Positions 1-11,732 of a stretch of 64,000 nucleotides of DNA are shown one piece after another. A model generated the notes under the pieces. The model saw nothing but the letters and a program-made list of their open reading frames with translations, made no database searches and was not told the DNA's origin. Position 1 is the stretch's first letter. Each line of letters opens with the position of its first letter. The DNA comes from Aristolochia californica (Eukaryota; Streptophyta; Magnoliopsida; Piperales; Aristolochiaceae): contig JARWKL010000016.1 in assembly GCA_029961685.1 (NCBI GenBank), forward strand, positions 8,634,358 to 8,698,357. The letters are read 5' to 3'. Position numbers and translations under genes: made by a program.

Positions 1-131
1 CAAAATGTGGGTTGTTTGGCTTTGGTAAATATCCAACAACTTGAGAATTTGATTTTTTCCACTCTTTGAAATTTTTGGATCATTAGGTCCACTTGCATCC
101 TCAACATGTTTCTGGCAAGCATATCCACCAC
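1..131 (+). repeat. Partial F monomer (3' end)
   Basis: It has the F-specific 'ggctttgg', 'ccaacaacttg', 'cactctttg' and 'ggcaagc' signatures and runs into an A monomer at 132, so the window opens inside an HOR unit. Confidence 0.9.
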
Positions 132-2922
132 ATTTAAAGCATGTTAAGATCAGTTACAAGTCCCTTTCCTATAAAATTCCACCAAGTTTATTATTAGGGG
201 TTGTACTAGTGGAATCTCCCAAACAAGGATAACAAAACCTTGGAGTTCATTTTTAGAACGTGAAATAAATTTAAAATTTTTTTTTGCATACATGAACTCT
301 AAAATTTTCATTTTGTTATGCCTTAATATCTTTTTTGTTTACGTGAAAAAATGGGAGAGTGAAAGCTCATGTTTGCGTCTGAAAAAAAATTTTACCATCA
401 GAGATGGAAATGCACAAATGCTGAGAGAGATAGTTCCAAAAAGTATCTGTGATTTTTCAGGATAGGCAAAAAGTGGGTTGTTTAGCTCTGGTAAATATCC
501 AACCACTTGAGAATTTGAGTTTTTCCACTCCTTGAAATTTTTGGATCATTAGGTCCACTTGCATCCTCAACATGTTTCTGGCATGCATATCCACCACATT
601 TAAAGCATGTTTGGATCAGTTACAAGTCCCTTTCCTATAAAATTCCACCAAGTTTATTATTAGGGGTTGTACTAATGGAATCTCCCAAACATGGATAACA
701 AAACCTTGGAGTTCATTTTTAGTACGTGAAATAATTTTAAAATTTTTTTTTACATACGTGAACTCTAAAATTTTCATTTTGTTATTCCGTAATATCTTTT
801 TTGTTTACGTGAAAAAATGGAAGAGTGAAAGCTCAAGTTTGGATCTGAAAAACAAATTTGACCATCAGAGATGGAAATGCACAAATGCTGAGGGAGATAG
901 TTCCAAAAGTATCTGTGATTTTTAAGGATAGGCAAAAAGTGGGTTGTTTAACTCTGGTAATTATGCAACCACTTGAGAATTTGAGTTTTTCCACTCCTTG
1001 AAATTTTTGGATCATTAGGTCCACTTGTATCCTCAACATGTTTCTGGCATGCATATCAACCACATTTAAAGCATGTTTGGATCAGTTGCAAGACCCTTTC
1101 CTATAAAATTCCACCTAGCTTATTATTAGGGGTTGTACTTGTGGAATCTCCCAAACATGGATAACAAAACCTTGGAATTCATTTTTAGTGGTTGAAATAA
1201 TTTCCAAATTTTGTTTTGCATACATGAACACTAAAATTTTCATTTTGTTATGCTTTAATATCTTTTTTGTTTACGAGAAAAATGGGAGAGTGAAAACTCA
1301 TGGTTGGATCTGGAAACAAATTTGAGGATCCAATATGGAAATGCACAAATGCTGAGAGAGATTGTTCCAGAAATTATCTGTGATTTTTAAGGATAGGCAA
1401 AAAGTGGGTAGTTTAACTCTGGTAAATATCCAACCACATGAGAATTTGATTTTTTCCACTCCTTGAAATTTTTGGATCCTTAGGTCCACTTGCATCCTCA
1501 ACATATTTCTGGCATGCATATCCACCACATTTAAAGCATGTTAGGATCAGTTACAAGTCCCTTTGCTACAAAATTCCACCCAGCTTATTATTAGGGGTTG
1601 TACTAGTGGAATCTCCTAAACATGGATAACAAAACCTTGGAGTTCATTTTTAGAGCGTGAAATAATTTTCAAATTTTTTTTTGTATACATGAACTCTAAA
1701 ATCTTCATTTTGTTATGCCTGAATATCTTTTTTGTTTACGAGAAAAATGAGAGAGTGAAAACTCAAGTTTGGATCAGAAAACAAATTTCAGCATCCAAGA
1801 TGGAAATGCACAAATGCTGAGAGAGATAGTTCCAAAAAGTATCTATGATTTTTAAGGATAGGCAAAATGAGGGTTGTTTGGCTCTGGTAAATATCCAACC
1901 ACTTGAGAATTTGATTTTTTCCACTCCTTGAAATTTTTGGATCATTAGGTCCACTTGTATCCTCAACAAGTTTCTGGCATGCGTATCCACCACATTTAAA
2001 GCATATTGGGATCAGTTACAAGTCCCTTTCCTATAAAATTCCTCCTAGCTTATTATTAGTGGTTGTACTTGTGCAATCTCCCAAACATGGATAACAAAAC
2101 CTTGGAGTTCATTATTAGTGCGTGAAATAATTTTCAAATTGTTTTTTGCATACAAGAACTCTAAAATTTTAATTTTGTTATGCCTTAATATCTTTTTTAT
2201 TTACGCGAAAAAATGGGAGAGTGAAAGCTCAAGTTTGGATCTGAAAACATATTTGACCAACCAAGATGGAAATGCACAAATGCTGAGAGAGATAGTTCCA
2301 AAAAGTATCTGTGATTTTTAAGGATAGGCAAAAAGTGGGTTGTTTGGCTCTGGTAAATACCCAACCACTTGAGTATTTGATTTTTTCCACTCCTTGAAAT
2401 TATGGGATCATTACGTCCACTTGCATCCTCAACATGTTTCTTGCATGCATATCCACCACATTTAAAGAATGTTAGGATCAGTTTCAAGTCCCTTTCCTAT
2501 AAAATTCCACCTAGCTTATTATTAGGGGTTGTACTAGTGGAATCTCCCAAACATGGATAATAAAACCTTGGATTTCATTTTTAGTGCGTGAAATAATTTT
2601 CAATTTTTTTTGCATACATGAACTCTAAAATCTTCATTTTGTTATGCCTTAATATCTTTTTTTTTTACGAGAAAAATGGGAGAGTGAAAACTCAAGTTTG
2701 GATCTGAAAACAAATTTCAGCATCCAAGATGGAAGTGCACAAATGCTGAGAGAGATAGTTCCAAAAACTATCTGTGATTTTTAAGGATAGGCAAAATGTG
2801 GGTTGTTTGGCTTTGGTAAATATCCAACAACTTGAGAATTTGATTTTTTCCACTCTTTGAAATTTTTGGATCATTAGGTCCACTTGCATCCTCAACATGT
2901 TTCTGGCAAGCATATCCACCAC
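132..2922 (+). repeat. HOR unit 1, complete 6-mer
   Basis: Monomers start at A 132, B 598, C 1064, D 1529, E 1994 and F 2460. Private or rare variants include 'tactaatgg' in B, 'ccaatatgg' and 'ttccagaaatt' in C, 'ctttgctaca' and 'ttgtatacat' in D, 'tttacgcg' in E and 'aaagaatg' at the start of F. D has full length (no 9-bp deletion), unlike most D monomers of the left region. Confidence 0.92.
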
Positions 2923-3378
2923 ATTTAAAGCATGTTAAGATCAGTTACAACTCCCTTTCCTACAAAATTCCACCCAGCTTATTATTAGGGGTTGTACTAG
3001 TGGAATCTCCTAAACATGGATAACAAAACCTTGGAGTTCATTTTTAGTGCGTGAAATAATTTTCAAATTTTTTTTTGCATACATGAACTCTAAAATCTTC
3101 ATTTTGTTATGCCTGAATATCTTTTTTGTTTACGAGAAAAATGAGAGAGTGAAAACTCAAGTTTGGATCAGAAAACAAATTTCAGCATCCAAGATGGAAA
3201 TGCACAAATGCTGAGAGAGATAGTTCCAAAAAGTATCTATGATTTTTAAGGATAGGCAAAATGTGGCTCTGGTAAATATCCAACCACTTGAGAATTTGAT
3301 TTTTTCCACTCCTTGAAATTTTTGGATCATTAGGTCCACTTGTATCCTCAACATGTTTCTGGCATGCGTATCCACCAC
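2923..3378 (+). repeat. Mosaic monomer A/D (456 bp)
   Basis: It opens with the A-type 'gttaagatcag', then shows the D-type 'acaactccc', 'cctacaaaattccaccc', 'ctcctaaac', 'atgcctgaatatc' and 'tatctatga'. The switch lies between about 2940 and 2950. It also carries the 9-bp deletion ('aatgtggctctgg') that defines the short D subtype. An unequal exchange between an A and a D monomer would remove exactly A-B-C. Confidence 0.85.
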
Positions 3379-4305
3379 ATTTAAAGCATATTGGGATCAG
3401 TTACAAGTCCCTTTCCTATAAAATTCCTCCTAGCTTATTATTAGTGGTTGTACTTGTGCAATCTCCCAAACATGGATAACAAAACCTTGGAGTTCATTAT
3501 TAGTGCGTGAAATAATTTTCAAATTTTTTTTGCATACAAGAACTCTAAAATTTTAATTTTTTTATGCCTTAATATCTTTTTTATTTACGAGAAAAAATGG
3601 GAGAGTGAAAGCTCAAGTTTGGATCTGAAAACATATTTGACCAACCAAGATGGAAATGCACAAATGCTGAGAGAGATAGTTCCAAAAAGTATCTGTGATT
3701 TTTAAGGATAGGCAAAAAGTGGGTTGTTTGGCTCTGGTAAATACCCAACCACTTGAGTATTTGATTTTTTCCACTCCTTGAAATTATTGGATCATTACGT
3801 CCACTTGCATCCTCAACATGTTTCTTGCATGCATATCCACCACATTTAAAGCATGTTAGGATCAGTTTCAAGTCCCTTTCCTATAAAATTCCACCTAGCT
3901 TATTATTAGGGGTTGTACTAGTGGAATCTCCCAAAATGGATAATAAAACCTTGGATTTCATTTTTAGTGCGTGAAATAATTTTCAATTTTTTTTGCATAC
4001 ATGAACTCTAAAATCTTCATTTTGTTATGCCTTAATATCTTTTTTTTTTACGAGAAAAATGGGAGAGTGAAAACTCAAGTTTGGATCTGAAAACAAATTT
4101 CAGCATCCAAGATGGAAGTGCACAAATGCTGAGAGAGATAGTTCCAAAAATTATCTGTGATTTTTATGGATAGGCACAATGTGGGTTGTTTGGCTTTGGT
4201 AAATATCCAACAACTTGAGAATTTGATTTTTTCCACTCTTTGAAATTTTTGGATCATTAGGTCCACTTGCATCCTCAACATGTTTCTGGCAAGCATATCC
4301 ACCAC
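2923..4305 (+). repeat. HOR unit 2, truncated 3-mer (D*-E-F)
   Basis: Monomers start at D* 2923, E 3379 and F 3844. A, B and C are missing. D* carries an A-type first ~25 bases and D sequence afterwards, which marks the deletion join. Confidence 0.9.
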
Positions 4306-7087
4306 ATTTAAAGCATGTTAAGATCAGTTACAAGTCCCTTTCCTATGAAATTCCACCAAGTTTATTATTAGGGGTTGTACTAGTGGAATCTCCCAAACAA
4401 GGATAACAAAACCTTGGAGTTCATTTTTAGAACGTGAAATAAATTTAAAATTTTTTTTTGCATACCTGAACTCTAAAATTTTCATTTTGTTATGCCTTAA
4501 TATCTTTTTTGTTTACATGAAAAAATGGGAGAGTGAAAGCTCATGTTTGCGTCTGAAAAAAAATTTTACCATCAGAGTTGGAAATGCACAAATGCTGAGA
4601 GAGATAGTTCCAAAAAGTATCTGTGATTTTTCAAGATAGGCAAAAAGTGGGTTGTTTAGTTCTGGTAAATATCCAACCACTTGAGAATTTGAGTTTTTCC
4701 ACTCCTTGAAATTTTTGGATCATTAGGTCCACTTGCATCCTCAACATGTTTCTGGCATGCATATCCACCACATTTAAAGCATGTTTGGATCAGTTACAAG
4801 TCCCTTTCCTATAAAATTCCACCAAGTTTATTATTAGGGGTTGTACTAGTGGAATCTCCCAAACATGGATAACAAAACCTTGGAGTTCATTTTTAGTACG
4901 TGAAATAATTTTAAAATTTTTTTTCACATACGTGAACTCTAAAATTTTCATTTTGTTATTCCGTAATATCTTTTTTGTTTACGTGAAAAAATGGAAGAGT
5001 GAAAGCTCAAGTTTGGATCTGAAAAACAAATTTGACCATCAGAGATGGAAATGCACAAATGCTGAGGGAGATAGTTCCAAAAGTATCTGTGATTTTTAAG
5101 GATAGGCAAAAAGTGGGTTGTTTAACTCTGGTAATTATGCAACCACTTGAGAATTTGAGTTTTTCCACTCCTTGAAATTTTTGGATCATTAGGTCCACTT
5201 GTATCCTCAACATGTTTCTGGCATGCATATCAACCACATTTAAAGCATGTTTGGATCAGTTGCAAGACCCTTTCCTATAAAATTCCACCTAGCTTATTAT
5301 TAGGGGTTGTACTTGTGGAATCTCCCAAACATGGATAACAAAACCTTGGAATTCATTTTTAGTGGTTGAAATAATTTCCAAATTTTGTTTTGCATACATG
5401 AACACTAAAATTTTCATTTTGTTATGCTTTAATATCTTTTTTGTTTACGAGAAAAATGGGAGAGTGAAAACTCATGGTTGGATCTGGAAACAAATTTGAG
5501 GATCCAAGATGGAAATGCACAAATGCTGAGAGAGATTGTTCCAAAAATTATCTGTGATTTTTAAGGATAGGCAAAAAGTGGGTAGTTTAACTCTGGTAAA
5601 TATCCAACCACATGAGAATTTGATTTTTTCCACTCCTTGAAATTTTGGGATCCTTAGGTCCACTTGGATCCTCAACATATTTCTGGCATGCATATCCACC
5701 ACATTTAAAGCATGTTAGGATCAGTTACAAGTCCCTTTCCTACAAAATTCCACCCAGCTTATTATTGGGGGTTGTACTAGTGGAATCTCCTAAACGTGGA
5801 TAACAAAACCTTGGAGTTCATTTTTAGTGCGTGAAATAATTTTCAAATTTTTTTTTTGCATACATGAACTCTAAAATCTTCATTTTGTTATGCCTGAATA
5901 TCTTTTTTGTTTACGAGAAAAATGAGAGAGTGAAAACTCAAGTTTGGATCGGAAAACAAATTTCAGCATCCAAGATGGAAATGCACAAATGCTGAGAGAG
6001 ATAGTTCCAAAAAGTATCTATGATTTTTAAGGATAGGCAAAATGTGGCTCTGGTAAATATCCAACCACTTGAGAATTTGATTTTTTCCACTCCTTGAAAT
6101 TTTTGGATCATTAGGTCCACTTGTATCCTCAACATGTTTCTGGCATGCGTATCCACCACATTTAAAGCATATTGGGATCAGTTACAAGTCCCTTTCCTAT
6201 AAAATTCCTCCTAGCTTATTATTAGTGGTTGTACTTGTGCAATCTCCCAAACATGGATAACAAAACCTTGGAGTTCATTATTATTGCGTGAAATAATTTT
6301 CAAATTTTTTTTGCATACAAAAACTCTAAAATTTTAATTTTGTTATGCCTTAATATCTTTTTTATTTACGAGAAAAAATGGGCGAGTGAAAGCTCAAGTT
6401 TGGATCTGAAAACATATTTGACCAACCAAGATGGAAATGCACAAATGCTGAGAGAGATAGTTCCAAAAAGTATCTGTGATTTTTAAGGATAGGCAAAAAG
6501 TGGGTTGTTTGGCTCTGGTAAATACCCAACCACTTGAGTATTTGATTTTTTCCACTCCTTGAAATTATTGGATCCTTACGTCCACTTGCATCCTCAACAT
6601 GTTTCTTGCATACATATCCACCACATTTAAAGCATGTTAGGATCAGTTTCAAGTCCCTTTCCTATAAAATTCCACCTAGCTTATTATTAGGGGTTGTACT
6701 AGTGGAATCTCCCAAACATGGATAATAAAACCTTGGATTTCATTTTTAGTGCGTGAAATAATTTTCAATTTTTTTTGCATACATGAACTCTAAAATCTTC
6801 ATTTTGTTATGCCTTAATATCTTTTTTTTTTACGAGAAAAGTGGGAGAGTGAAAACTCAAGTTTGGATCTGAAAACAAATTTCAGCATCCAAGATGGAAG
6901 TGCACAAATGCTGAGAGAGATAGTTCCAAAAAGTATCTGTGATTTTTAAGGATAGGCAAAATGTGGGTTGTTTGGCTTTGGTAAATATCCAACAACTTGA
7001 GAATTTGATTTTTTCCACTCTTTGAAATTTTTGGATCATTAGGTCCACTTGCATCCTCAACATGTTTCTGGCAAGCATATCCACCAC
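4306..7087 (+). repeat. HOR unit 3, complete 6-mer
   Basis: Monomers start at A 4306, B 4772, C 5238, D 5703, E 6160 and F 6625. Marks are 'cctatgaaat', 'catacctgaac' and 'cagagttgg' in A, 'cacttggatcc' in C, 'ttattgggggttg' and the 9-bp deletion in D, and 'gggcgag', 'atccttacg' and 'tgcatacat' in E. Confidence 0.92.
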
Positions 7088-8950
7088 ATTTAAAGCATGT
7101 TAAGATCAGTTACAAGTCCCTTTTCCTATAAAATTCCACCAAGTTTATTATTAGGGGTTGTACTAGTGGAATCTCCCAAACAAGGATAACAAAACCTTGG
7201 AGTTCATTTTTAGAACGTGAAATAAATTTAAATTTTTTTTTTGCATACATGAACTCTAAAATTTTCATTTTGTTATGCCTTAATATCTTTTTTGTTTACG
7301 TGAAAAAATGGGAGAGTGAAAGCTCATGTTTGCGTCTGAAAAAAAATTTTACCATCAGAGATGGAAATGCACAAATGCTGAGAGAGATAGTTCCAAAAAG
7401 TATCTGTGATTTTTCAGGATAGGCAAAAAGTGGGTTGTTTAGCTCTGGTAAATATCCAACCACTTGAGAATTTGAGTTTTTCCACTCCTTGAAATTTTTG
7501 GATCATTAGGTCCACTTGCATCCTCAACATGTTTCTGGCATGCATATCCACCACATTTAAAGCATGTTTGGATCAGTTACAAGTCCCTTTCCTATAAAAT
7601 TCCACCAAGTTTATTATTAGGGGTTGTACGAGTGGAATCTCCCAAACATGGATAACAAAACCTTGGAGTTCATTTTTAGTACGTGAAATAATTTTAAAAT
7701 TTTTTTTTACATACGTGAACTCTAAAATTTTCATTTTGTTATTCCGTAATATCTTTTTTGTTTACGTGAAAAAATGGAAGAGTGAAAGCTCAAGTTTGGA
7801 TCTGAAAAACAAATTTGACCATCAGAGATGGAAATGCACAAATGCTGAGGGGGATAGTTCCAAAAGTATCTGTGATTTTTAAGGATAGGGAAAAAGTGGG
7901 TTGTTTAACTCTGGTAATTATGCAACCACTTGAGAATTTGAGTCTTTCCACTCCTTGAAATTTTTGGATCATTAGGTCCACTTGTATCCTCAACATGTTT
8001 CTGGCATGCATATCAACCACATTTAAAGCATGTTTGGATCAGTTGCAAGACCCTTTCCTATAAAATTCCACCTAGCTTATTATTAGGGGTTGTACTTGTG
8101 GAATCTCCCAAACATGGATAACAAAACCTTGGAATTCATTTTTAGTGGTTGAAATAATTTCCAAATTTTGGTTTGCATACATGAACACTAAAATTTTCAT
8201 TTTGTTATGCTTTAATATCTTTTTTGTTGACGAGAAAAATGGGAGAGTGAAAACTCATGGTTGGATCTGGAAACAAATTTGAGGATCCAAGATGGAAATG
8301 CACAAATGCTGAGAGAGATTGTTCCAAAAATTATCTGTGATTTTTAAGGATAGGCAAAAAGTGGGTAGTTTAACTCTGGTAAATATCCAACCACATGAGA
8401 ATTTGATTTTTTCCACTCCTTGAAATTTTTGGATCCTTAGGTCCACTTGCATCCTCAACATATTTCTGGCATGCATATCCACCACATTTAAAGCATGTTA
8501 GGGTCAGTTACAAGTCCCTTTCCTACAAAATTCCACCCAGCTTATTATTAGGGGTTGTACTAGTGGAATCTCCTAAACATGGATAACAAAACCTTGGAGT
8601 TCATTTTTAGTGCGTGAAATAATTTTCAAATTTTTTTTTGCATACATGAACTCTAAAATCTTCATTTTGTTATGCCTGAATATCTTTTTTGTTTACGAGA
8701 AAAATGAGAGAGTGAAAACTCAAGTTTGGATCAGAAAACAAATTTCAGCATCCAAGATGGAAATGCACAAATGCTGAGAGAGATAGTTCCAAAAAGTATC
8801 TATGATTTTTAAGGATAGGCAAAATGTGGGTTGTTTGGCTTTGGTAAATATCCAACAACTTGAGAATTTTATTTTTTCCACTCTTTGAAATTTTTGGATC
8901 ATTAGGTCCACTTGCATCCTCAACATGTTTCTGGCAAGCATATCCACCAC
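7088..8950 (+). repeat. HOR unit 4, truncated 4-mer (A-B-C-D/F)
   Basis: Monomers start at A 7088, B 7555, C 8021 and D/F 8486. The last monomer begins as D and ends as F, so most of D, all of E and the front of F are lost. Marks are 'tacgagtgg' in B, and 'gttgacgag' and 'ttggtttgc' in C. Confidence 0.9.
8486..8950 (+). repeat. Mosaic monomer D/F
   Basis: The first part is D ('cctacaaaattccaccc', 'ctcctaaac', 'tatctatga' near 8800) and the end is F ('ggctttgg', 'ccaacaacttg', 'cactctttg', 'ggcaagc'). The switch lies at about 8806-8838. The end also has the uncommon 'gagaattttattt', which is shared with F near 29290. Confidence 0.85.
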
Positions 8951-11732
8951 ATTTAAAGCATGTTAAGATCAGTTACAAGTCCCTTTTCCTATAAAATTCC
9001 ACCAAGTTTATTATTAGGGGTTGTACTAGTGGAATCTCCCAAACAAGGATAACAAAACCTTGGAGTTCATTTTTAGAACGTGAAATAAATTTAAATTTTT
9101 TTTTTGCATACATGAACTCTAAAATTTTCATTTTGTTATGCCTTAATATCTTTTTTGTTTACGTGAAAGAATGGGAGAGTGAAAGCTCATGTTTGCGTCT
9201 GAAAAAAAATTTTACCATCAGAGATGGAAATGCACAAATGCTGAGAGAGATAGTTCCAAAAAGTATCTGTGATTTTTCAGGATAGGCAAAAAGTGGGTTG
9301 TTTAGCTCTGGTAAATATCCAACCACTTGAGAATTTGAGTTTTTCCACTCCTTGAAATTTTTGGATCATTAGGTCCACTTGCATCCTCAACATGTTTCTG
9401 GCATGCATATCCACCACATTTAAAGCATGTTTGGATCAGTTACAAGTCCCTTTCCTATAAAATTCCACCAAGTTTATTATTAGGGGTTGTACTAGTGGAA
9501 TCTCCCAAACATGGATAACAAAACCTTGGAGTTCATTTTTAGTACGTGAAATAATTTTAAAATTTTTTTTCACATACGTGAACTCTAAAATTTTCATTTT
9601 GTTATTCCGTAATATCTTTTTTGTTTACGTGAAAAAATGGAAGAGTGAAAGCTCAAGTTTGGATCTGAAAAACAAATTTGACCATCAGAGATGGAAATGC
9701 ACAAATGCTGAGGGAGATAGTTCCAAAAGTATCTGTGATTTTTAAGGATAGGCAAAAAGTGGGTTGTTTAACTCTGGTAATTATGCAACCACTTGAGAAT
9801 TTGAGTTTTTCCACTCCTTGAAATTTTTGGATCATTAGGTCCACTTGTATCCTCAACATGTTTCTGGCATGCATATCAACCACATTTAAAGCATGTTTGG
9901 ATCAGTTGCAAGACCCTTTCCTATAAAATTCCACCTAGCTTATTGTTAGGGGTTGTACTTGTGGAATCTCCCAAACATGGATAACAAAACCTTGGAATTC
10001 ATTTTTAGTGGTTGAAATAATTTCCAAATTTTGTTTTGCATACATGAACACTAAAATTTTCATTTTGTTATGCTTTAATATCTTTTTTGTTTACGAGAAA
10101 AATGGGAGAGTGAAAACTCATGGTTGGATCTGGAAACAAATTTGAGGATCCAAGATGGAAATGCACAAATGCTGAGAGAGATAGTTCCAAAAAGTATCTG
10201 TGATTTTTAAGGATAGGCAAAAAGTGGGTTGTTTGGCTCTGGTAAATACCCAACCACTTGAGTATTTGATTTTTTCCACTCCTTGAAATTATTGGATCAT
10301 TACGTCCACTTGCATCCTCAACATGTTTCTTGCATGCATATCCACCACATTTAAAGCATGTTAGGATCAGTTACAAGTCCTTTTCCTACAAAATTCCACC
10401 CAGCTTATTATTAGGGGTTGTACTAGTGGAATCTCCTAAACATGGATAACAAAACCTTGGAGTTCATTTTTAGTGCGTGAAATAATTTTCAAATTTTTTT
10501 TTGCATACATGAACTCTAAAATCTTCATTTTGTTATGCCTGAATATCTTTTTTGTTTACGAGAAAAATGAGAGAGTGAAAACTCAAGTTTGGATCAGAAA
10601 ACAAATTTCAGCATCCAAGATGGAAATGCACAAATGCTGAGAGAGATAGTTCCAAAAAGTATCTATGATTTTTAAGGATAGGCAAAATGTGGCTCTGGTA
10701 AATATCCAACCACTTGAGAATTTGATTTTTTCCACTCCTTGAAATTTTTGGATCATTAGGTCCACTTGTATCCTCAACATGTTTCTGGCATGCGTATCCA
10801 CCACATTTAAAGCATATTGGGATCAGTTACAAGTCCCTTTCCTATAAAATTCCTCCTAGCTTATTATTAGTGGTTGTACTTGTGCAATCTCCCAAACATG
10901 GATAACAAAACCTTGGAGTTCATTATTAGTGCGTGAAATAATTTTCAAATTTTTTTTGCATACAAGAACTCTAAAATTTTAATTTTGTTATGCCTTAATA
11001 TCTTTTTTATTTACGAGAAAAAATGGGAGAGTGAAAGCTCAAGTTTGGATCTGAAAACATATTTGACCAACCAAGATGGAAATGCACAAATGCTGAGAGA
11101 GATAGTTCCAAAAAGTATCTGTGATTTTTAAGGATAGGCAAAAAGTGGGTTGTTTGGCTCTGGTAAATACCCAACCACTTGAGTATTTGATTTTTTCCAC
11201 TCCTTGAAATTATTGGATCATTACGTCCACTTGCATCCTCAACATGTTTCTTGCATGCATATCCACCACATTTAAAGCATGTTAGGATCAGTTTCAAGTC
11301 CCTTTCCTATAAAATTCCACCTAGCTTATTATTAGGGGTTGTACTAGTGGAATCTCCCAAACATGGATAATAAAACCATGGATTTCATTTTTAGTGCGTG
11401 AAATAATTTTCAATTTTTTTTGCATACATGAACTCTAAAATCTTCATTTTGTTATGCCTTAATATCTTTTTTTTTTACGAGAAAAATGGGAGAGTGAAAA
11501 CTCAAGTTTGGATCTGAAAACAAATTTCAGCATCCAAGATGGAAGTGCACAAATGCTGAGAGAGATAGTTCCAAAAAGTATCTGTGATTTTTAAGGATAG
11601 GCAAAATGTGGGTTGTTTGGCTTTGGTAAATATCCAACAACTTGAGAATTTGATTTTTTCCACTCTTTGAAATTTTTGGATCATTAGGTCCACTTGCATC
11701 CTCAACATGTTTCTGGCAAGCATATCCACCAC
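8951..11732 (+). repeat. HOR unit 5, 6-mer with a converted C monomer
   Basis: Monomers start at A 8951, B 9418, C/E 9884, D 10349, E 10805 and F 11270. The count and order are normal except that the 3' third of C is replaced by E sequence. D is the short 456-bp subtype. F has the private 'aaaaccatgg' near 11379. Confidence 0.9.
9884..10348 (+). repeat. Mosaic monomer C/E (internal patch)
   Basis: It is C-type through 'ggaattc', 'ctcatggttgg' and 'gaggatccaag'. From about 10183 it is E-type: 'gatagttcc' instead of 'gattgttcc', then 'taaatacccaacc', 'gagtatttg', 'attattgg', 'ttacgtcc' and 'ttcttgcatgc'. The following monomer is D, as it would be after C, so sequence switches out of E again at about 10330-10372. 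A bounded E patch of roughly 150-190 bp fits gene conversion better than one crossover. Confidence 0.83.

Larger units (their letters stand above)
1..11601 (+). repeat. 25-monomer block, copy 1 of an 11.6-kb tandem duplication
   Basis: The order is ABCDEF, then D*EF, then ABCDEF, then ABC(D/F), then AB(C/E)DEF, which is 25 monomers. Positions 1-11027 align with 11602-22627. Rare private variants all recur at the same offset in copy 2: 'tactaatgg' near 675, 'ctttgctaca' near 1565, 'catacctgaac' near 4465, 'cagagttgg' near 4577, 'tacgagtgg' near 7630 and 'tattgttagg' near 9945. The left boundary of the block is not in the window. The unit is not a whole number of 6-mers, so it arose by amplifying a segment that was already scrambled. 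Confidence 0.93.
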
